Assembly: GCA_036274495.1 (NCBI GenBank)
Contig: DASUFP010000063.1
Coordinates: 1 to 11,587, forward strand
DNA length: 11,587 bases
Direction: 5' to 3'
Source of the DNA: DASUFP01 sp036274495
GTDB lineage: Bacteria; Bacteroidota; Bacteroidia; AKYH767-A; OLB10
The notes under the pieces were generated by a model. It was not told the origin of the DNA. It did not search any database and saw only the letters and a list, made by a program, of their open reading frames with translations. This document shows, piece by piece, positions 7,640-11,587 of this stretch. Both the position numbers and the translations under genes were made by a program. Numbering within the stretch: position 1 is the first letter of the stretch; each line of letters opens with the position of its first letter.

Positions 7640-8017
7640 TTAACCGGCCGCAACTACCGAAATTTCGACACGCGCTCCTTTAGGAAGTTTAGAAACTTCC
7701 ACGGTTTCTCTGGCCGGAAAATCCTTACTGAAATAGGAACCGTAAGTGTCGTTCACTACGGCAAAATCATTCAGATCAGTCAGGAAAATGGATGTCTTAA
7801 TGATGTTGGCATAGTCCATACCCGCCTCAATTAAAATAGCACCGATATTTTCCATTATACGACCTGTTTCAGCAGCTATTGAATCCTGAATCATGCCTCC
7901 TGTAAGCGGGTCAATGGCAATCTGACCTGAAACATACATAAGATTACCGGAAACAATTGCCTGACTGTAGGGTCCGATGGGAGCAGGGGCGTGATTCGTT
8001 TTTACAACTTTTTTCAT
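7640..8017 (-). CDS. ridA: RidA family reactive imine/enamine deaminase
   Basis: RidA hydrolyses reactive 2-aminoacrylate and related imines formed by PLP enzymes, protecting those enzymes from damage. With the start at ATG 8017 the protein has 125 residues, matching the family (about 125-130). It begins MKKVVKTNHAPAPIGPYSQAI, the usual RidA N-terminus. The signature FPARETVEVSKLPKGARVEISVVAA is present, with Arg103 in PAR at the place of the substrate-carboxylate-binding Arg105 of E. coli RidA. A TTG in frame at 8035 would add six residues. I reject it because it falls inside a perfect -7 promoter box and gives an atypical N-terminus. The gene is convergent with the M61 gene and divergent from rnpB. 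Activity on imines is inferred from the intact signature, and the subfamily was not tested. Confidence 0.93.
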   Translation of the reverse strand: MKKVVKTNHAPAPIGPYSQAIVSGNLMYVSGQIAIDPLTGGMIQDSIAAETGRIMENIGAILIEAGMDYANIIKTSIFLTDLNDFAVVNDTYGSYFSKDFPARETVEVSKLPKGARVEISVVAAG

Positions 8018-8032
8018 GGTGACAATATTAGT

Positions 8033-8040
8033 CAAAAGTA
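8033..8040 (-). promoter_or_regulatory. Candidate -7 promoter element of ridA
   Basis: On the - strand this reads TACTTTTG, a perfect match to the Bacteroidota -7 consensus TAnnTTTG. Transcription would start near 8026-8028, leaving a leader of about 10 nt before ATG 8017. No clear TTG is found 19-23 bases upstream, so the -33 half is weak. The box also overlaps the alternative TTG start codon and argues against its use. Confidence 0.45.
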
Positions 8041-8114
8041 CCTAAAATGTTGTTTTTCGGATCGGTTAGCCGGCTTTAATGAATGAGTCTGTAAGAGTTG
8101 CCTTCCTTTTTGGT

Positions 8115-8122
8115 TAAATTTG
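8115..8122 (+). promoter_or_regulatory. -7 promoter element of rnpB
   Basis: TAAATTTG matches the Bacteroidota -7 consensus TAnnTTTG perfectly and ends five bases before the 5' strand of the RNase P RNA P1 helix (from 8127), the right distance for a transcription start. The -33 region has only a loose TCTG (8088-8091) 23 bases upstream, and TTG at 8098-8100 is too close. Confidence 0.55.
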
Positions 8123-8126
8123 CAAC

Positions 8127-8529
8127 AAAGCAAGCCGTTCTGCCGCTTTTCGCTTCATGCGAAAGGAGGAAAGTCCGGACAACACAGGGCGCCGCACTTC
8201 CTAACAGGAAGGCTGCAGGCGAGAAATTGCCAGCAGACAGACAGTGCCACAGAAAAGATACCGTCCGCCTATGGCGGATAAGGGTGAAAATGTGAGGTAA
8301 GAGCTCACATCCCGCACGGTGACGTTGCGGGAGGGTAAACCTTGCGGGTTGAAAGGCCATGTAAACGGATTTCCCGCCGAAAGGCGGGAGGAGAGCTGCC
8401 CGCTCTCTTCCGCGGGTAGGCCGATAGAGGGCAACAGCAATGTTGCTCCCAGATAAATGGCAGAAATTCGCTGACCGGGCTTTGCCCGTTCGACGAATAC
8501 AGAATCCGGCTTACAGGCTTGCTTTTTTT
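8127..8529 (+). ncRNA. rnpB: RNase P RNA (class A)
   Basis: This RNA is the catalytic part of RNase P, which removes the 5' leader from precursor tRNAs. The hallmark cores are both present: GGAGGAAAGTCCGGAC (8165-8180, P4 5' side) and ACAGAATCCGGCTTA (8499-8513, P4 3' side). P1 closes the molecule by perfect pairing of AAAGCAAGCC (8127-8136) with GGCTTGCTTT (8516-8525). P2 pairs 8137-8142 with 8500-8505. P3 is a simple 8-bp hairpin (8146-8166). The P10-P12 region has AAGGGTG and GGTAAGAGCTCACA near 8280-8310. GGGTAGG at 8414-8420 is the L15 motif that pairs with the tRNA 3' RCCA. Further hairpins are at 8264-8278, 8372-8389 (GAAA loop) and 8476-8488. The RNA is about 400 nt and ends in a T7 run. 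The exact ends are inferred from P1 and the promoter. Short open frames on both strands here are incidental. Confidence 0.97.
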
Positions 8530-8530
8530 A

Positions 8531-8561
8531 TTGATACTTGAATACCGGTACGCTACCTTAG
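8531..8561 (+). promoter_or_regulatory. Candidate promoter of the 7TM-HD gene
   Basis: TTG (8531-8533) is followed after 20 bases by TACCTTAG (8554-8561), which fits the Bacteroidota -33/-7 layout with one mismatch in TAnnTTTG. It would place the transcription start near 8567 and give a leader of about 10 nt. It lies immediately after the rnpB T-run, as expected for a separate transcription unit. Confidence 0.35.
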
Positions 8562-8576
8562 CAAACCGGAAACGAT

Positions 8577-10625
8577 ATGAGAAATTTCTTTATTTATCTT
8601 TCAAATAAGCACGAGGCCATACTCAAAGGGATTCTCATTGCTGTTACCGTTTTTGCCATCACGGCAATACTTCCTCACAAACCCCGCTACAAATTCGATT
8701 TTCAGAAGGGGAAGGTCTGGAACAACAACGATTTTTACGCACCATTCGATTTTACCATCCGAAAGGACCCCGATTCTTTAAAAGCAGAAATTGCTTCAGT
8801 CAAAGAAGCAGTGCCGCTCTATTTCAGAAAAGATACAACAGTCAGAATTGCAGTTATTAACGCTTTAACAGAACGAATAGCTGCAGATCCGTTGTTCAGT
8901 GACAGTGTTTCTATTTTAAATTTGGCGGAACAGACACTGAATACAATCTATTTTTCAGGAATCACTTCGCTGGACAACAGGCCTCCTGTTAAAGCTGACC
9001 AGCGGGTGGTGATACTTACAGGCACAATCGGTAAAACCCGCTATGGTAACAGTCTGCTGGATGTTGAATCAGCAGTACAAATGGTCAGAAGGCTTTTGGA
9101 AACACTTCCTGATCAAAAAAAAACATATTTGCTTGACCTGATTGAGTCATTGATCCGGCCCGATCTCACATTTGATAAAGGGTTAACCGAACAGGTTACT
9201 GCCGAAGAAGTCTCCCATGTTTTACCCACTCGCGGTGTTGTACAAAAAGGACAACTGATTATTTCGAGAGGACAAACAGTGGATCAGGAAACATGGTTGG
9301 TTCTCTGGTCTCTCAAATCGATCACAGAACAGACAGGCAGTGAAGATATTTCTGCAGGCAACTTATTATTAGGACAAATTCTGATGGTTGCTATAGCCCT
9401 TGCAATGTTGTTGTTGTTTTTAGCTCTATTGCGGAAAGATATTTTTTCTGATAACAGAAAGCTCTCGTTATTATTTTTTGTAATTATCCTGTTTACCTTC
9501 ATTTATTCAAGTGCACTGCAATCTCCCAGTCTCAATCCTTATCTGGTGCCACTGTGTATTCTGCCGATTATTATAAGGGTGTTTTTTGATACACGAATGG
9601 CATTGTTTACTCATGTTATCACTGTTTTAATTCTGGGTTCTGTAGCTCCAAATGGTTATGAGTTTGTTTTTATGCAGGTTGTTGCCGGAATGGTGACCAT
9701 ATTCAGCGTGACAAACATGCGCAGGAGAGCACAGTTATTTATTTCGGCAGGTATGATATTTATGGCTTATCTGCTATGTTATATGGCAGTAGGAATAACC
9801 CATGAGGGTGGAATATCGGGCCTTGAACCAATGAATATTGCATGGTTAGCCGGAAATGTGTTGTTGACACTTTTTGCCTATCCGATGATTTATATCTTCG
9901 AAAAACTGTTCAATCTGGTTTCAGATATTTCTCTTATGGAGTTGTCGGATATAAATACCCCGTTGCTTCGTAATTTATCTATGAAAGCTCCGGGAACTTT
10001 CCAACATTCGATGCAGGTGGCAAATTTGGCTGAAGAAGCTGTGTACCGGATAGGAGGCAACGCATTACTGGTTAGGGTAGGAGCGCTGTATCACGATATA
10101 GGAAAAATGGATATGCCTCTTTACTTTATCGAAAACCAGGTAACCGGTGTTAACCCTCACGATGAAATATCGTTTGAAGAAAGCGCAACCATTATTATCG
10201 GGCATGTAATTACCGGTATTGAAATCGCACGCAAAAACAAACTTCCCGATTTAATCATCGATTTTATACGAACCCATCATGGTACGTCAGTCGTCCAGTA
10301 TTTTTATCAATCCTATTTGAAAAATTATCCGGAAGAGCTTATTGATGAAGAGTCGTTTCGTTATCCCGGACCATTACCCTTTTCGAGGGAAACTGCCGTA
10401 CTCATGATGGCCGATTCAGTGGAAGCTTCATCCAGAAGTCTACAAAAACATGATGCTGATACCATTAATAATCTTGTTGATGACATCATAGACAGGCAAA
10501 TTGAACAGCAACAGTTCATTAATTCTGATATTACTTTCAGGGATATTTCGGCTATCAAGAAAATATTTAAGAAAATGCTGATGAGTATTTATCATGTCCG
10601 TGTTGAATATCCGCGTCCTTCCTGA
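8577..10625 (+). CDS. 7TM-HD membrane phosphodiesterase, PgpH-like (putative c-di-AMP hydrolase)
   Basis: The layout is that of the 7TM-HD family, whose Listeria member PgpH hydrolyses cyclic di-AMP. The 682-residue protein has one N-terminal membrane segment (about 15-33), a soluble extracytoplasmic domain (about 35-258), seven closely spaced membrane segments (about 262-445), and a cytoplasmic HD domain (about 455-650). The metal ligands are all visible: His477 (FQHSM), His506-Asp507 (YHDIGK), His543 (IIGHVITG), His567-His568 (RTHHGT) and Asp613 (MMADSVEASSRS). The spacings 29, 1 and 36 between the first four equal those I recall for PgpH. The full ligand set argues for an active enzyme, probably turning over c-di-AMP in potassium and cell-wall homeostasis. 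That substrate is inferred from the family. The gene starts 47 bp after rnpB and converges on the ABC permease. No cyclase gene is in the window. Confidence 0.93.
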   Translation: MRNFFIYLSNKHEAILKGILIAVTVFAITAILPHKPRYKFDFQKGKVWNNNDFYAPFDFTIRKDPDSLKAEIASVKEAVPLYFRKDTTVRIAVINALTERIAADPLFSDSVSILNLAEQTLNTIYFSGITSLDNRPPVKADQRVVILTGTIGKTRYGNSLLDVESAVQMVRRLLETLPDQKKTYLLDLIESLIRPDLTFDKGLTEQVTAEEVSHVLPTRGVVQKGQLIISRGQTVDQETWLVLWSLKSITEQTGSEDISAGNLLLGQILMVAIALAMLLLFLALLRKDIFSDNRKLSLLFFVIILFTFIYSSALQSPSLNPYLVPLCILPIIIRVFFDTRMALFTHVITVLILGSVAPNGYEFVFMQVVAGMVTIFSVTNMRRRAQLFISAGMIFMAYLLCYMAVGITHEGGISGLEPMNIAWLAGNVLLTLFAYPMIYIFEKLFNLVSDISLMELSDINTPLLRNLSMKAPGTFQHSMQVANLAEEAVYRIGGNALLVRVGALYHDIGKMDMPLYFIENQVTGVNPHDEISFEESATIIIGHVITGIEIARKNKLPDLIIDFIRTHHGTSVVQYFYQSYLKNYPEELIDEESFRYPGPLPFSRETAVLMMADSVEASSRSLQKHDADTINNLVDDIIDRQIEQQQFINSDITFRDISAIKKIFKKMLMSIYHVRVEYPRPS

Positions 10626-10665
10626 TGCGGCGCAGTTATATTTTCAAAGGTAAGCGCGATCATTC

Positions 10666-10702
10666 TTAATAACTACAAGTAAATTTTTATTTATCTTATT
10701 AA
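10666..10702. terminator. Weak AT-rich inverted repeat between convergent genes
   Basis: TTAATAA (10666-10672) and TTATTAA (10696-10702) are complementary, with partly paired A/T bases inside and a TTTTT run at the centre. The right arm overlaps the stop codon of the ABC permease. It could act as a bidirectional terminator for the 7TM-HD gene and the permease, but it contains almost no G-C pairs, so support is low. Confidence 0.2.
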
Positions 10703-11587
10703 TCCGGATTGCGTTTTTTCTGGAGGTTCATTCCTAAAACGTAAATGGAAGACACCGTCATAAATAGCATCATTCCCGGAAATAAAACCATCCACCAGGC
10801 ACTAAAATTTTGTTTCCCGGCTGCAATAATTCCTCCCCAGGTGGCGACTTCCGGAGGAACACCAACTCCTAAAAAGGAAAGTGCCGATTCAATTAATATG
10901 GCGCCGGCCGCACCAAAGGTCAGGTAAATAATTGCCGGGTTGAGTGCATTGGGCAATACATGCTTCATTATTATCCGCCAATGTGAGATACCCGACGATC
11001 GGGCAGATTTAATATAATCCAGGTGTCGGATTCTCAAGATTTCAGCTCTTGTAAGACGCGTTATTTCGGTCCATGATGTAAGCCCGATAATCCAGATTAA
11101 ACTGCTTATTGCCGGTTTGGCAATGGATGCAACAATAAGTATTAAAAGCAATACCGGTAATGAAGCTGTCAATTCTACGACTTTTGTAATGATGGTGTCA
11201 ACCGGGAAGAATAGCATCTTTTTAAGAGCGGTAATTCTTCCGGAAATCAGTTTTCCCAACCACCCGAAAAGCAGCAGCAGAATCAGAAATACTGTAAAAC
11301 AAATTATTCCTTTAAGAACCCAGTTCATTGCAGGTAAAAGTTCACTTGTTGTTTGAAAACCGTAGAACCAGGCAGGCAGTATTCCAACTGATAAAGCAAT
11401 GGTAATTCCTTTTGATGTTTTTAAAGTGGCATCTCCCATATATCCTGCAAGTGCTCCCAGCGCAATACCAATAACGCCCGATATAAGCATTGAGAAAAAA
11501 CCAACGGCAAGCGATACCCGCGAACCGTAAATCAATCCGGACATTACGTCTTCGCCGCGTTTTCCGGTTCCAAGAAGGTGACGCTTA
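10699..11587 (-). CDS. DppC/OppC-type ABC transporter permease, N-terminus missing
   Basis: This is an inner-membrane permease subunit of a peptide/nickel-type ABC importer. The frame stays open to the window edge: the residues before Met at 11544 read KRHLLGTGKRGEDV, the conserved HxLGTDxxGRDV region of DppC proteins, so that Met is internal. Counting from it, the family sequence continues SGLIYGSRVSLAVGF. The EAA loop, which contacts the ATPase, is YIKSARSSGISHWRIIMKHVLPNAL (177-201), with the conserved Gly185 present. The typical end ESALSFLGVGVPPEVATWGGII is at 219-240. Between GYMGD (34-38) and PVDTIITKVVE (114-124) there are about 75 residues not found in the E. coli-type permease, including hydrophobic stretches near 46-63 and 78-98. 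The partner permease, ATPase and binding-protein genes are not in view. Substrate is unknown; peptides are the default guess. Confidence 0.9.
   Translation of the reverse strand, partial: KRHLLGTGKRGEDVMSGLIYGSRVSLAVGFFSMLISGVIGIALGALAGYMGDATLKTSKGITIALSVGILPAWFYGFQTTSELLPAMNWVLKGIICFTVFLILLLLFGWLGKLISGRITALKKMLFFPVDTIITKVVELTASLPVLLLILIVASIAKPAISSLIWIIGLTSWTEITRLTRAEILRIRHLDYIKSARSSGISHWRIIMKHVLPNALNPAIIYLTFGAAGAILIESALSFLGVGVPPEVATWGGIIAAGKQNFSAWWMVLFPGMMLFMTVSSIYVLGMNLQKKRNPD

Noticed and set aside
8018..8035. A TTG start at 8035 for ridA, adding six residues
   Set aside because: It lies inside a consensus -7 promoter element, and the resulting N-terminus is longer than the family norm. 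The ATG at 8017 fits better.
8264..8389. GC-rich hairpins at 8264-8278 and 8372-8389 as intrinsic terminators or repeats
   Set aside because: Neither is followed by a T-run, and both fit as internal helices of the RNase P RNA.
8076..8440. Several short open frames on both strands between ridA and the 7TM-HD gene
   Set aside because: They overlap the highly structured RNase P RNA, match no protein I recognise, and are explained by its G+C-rich helices.
1..11587. A novel defence, mobile or other accessory system
   Set aside because: I looked for direct repeat arrays, terminal inverted repeats, transposase or integrase motifs, toxin-antitoxin pairs and unusual gene fusions and found none. Every long ORF falls into a known family.

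Overview
This window looks like a conserved housekeeping stretch from a member of the Bacteroidota. The evidence is the gene order rpsM-rpsK-rpsD-rpoA-rplQ followed by carA, A-rich translation starts mostly without a Shine-Dalgarno sequence, promoter elements of the TAnnTTTG type, a long Lys/Ala-rich tail on ribosomal protein L17, and a 7TM-HD phosphodiesterase and an M61 peptidase of the kinds common in that phylum. The base composition is moderate and even. I cannot place the organism below phylum level with confidence.

Positions 1-3063 hold the distal end of the ribosomal protein/RNA polymerase alpha operon: rpsM (5' end cut by the window edge), rpsK, rpsD, rpoA and rplQ, all on the + strand, closed by a strong intrinsic terminator at 3029-3063. 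carA (3088-4212) follows on the same strand, probably from its own promoter. From there the strands alternate: lpdA (-, 4399-5790), an M61-family peptidase (+, 5886-7616), ridA (-, 7640-8017), the RNase P RNA gene rnpB (+, about 8127-8529), a 7TM-HD putative c-di-AMP phosphodiesterase (+, 8577-10625), and a DppC/OppC-type ABC permease (-, 10699 to beyond 11587).

The first 3 kb is one co-transcribed expression unit (small and large subunit proteins plus polymerase alpha). The later genes are mostly single-gene units for unrelated core jobs: pyrimidine/arginine precursor supply, dihydrolipoamide oxidation, peptide trimming, imine detoxification, tRNA 5' maturation, second-messenger turnover and peptide or solute transport. 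Several short promoter candidates between divergent genes fit the Bacteroidota pattern and help to decide one start codon (ridA).

I found no mobile element, CRISPR array, toxin-antitoxin pair, phage gene or defence system, and no clear sign of a previously undescribed system. The points most worth a second look are the roughly 75-residue insertion carrying two extra hydrophobic segments in the ABC permease, the near-identical start-region sequence shared by carA and rnpB, the rnpB 3' end without a separate terminator hairpin, and a small hairpin between rpoA and rplQ.
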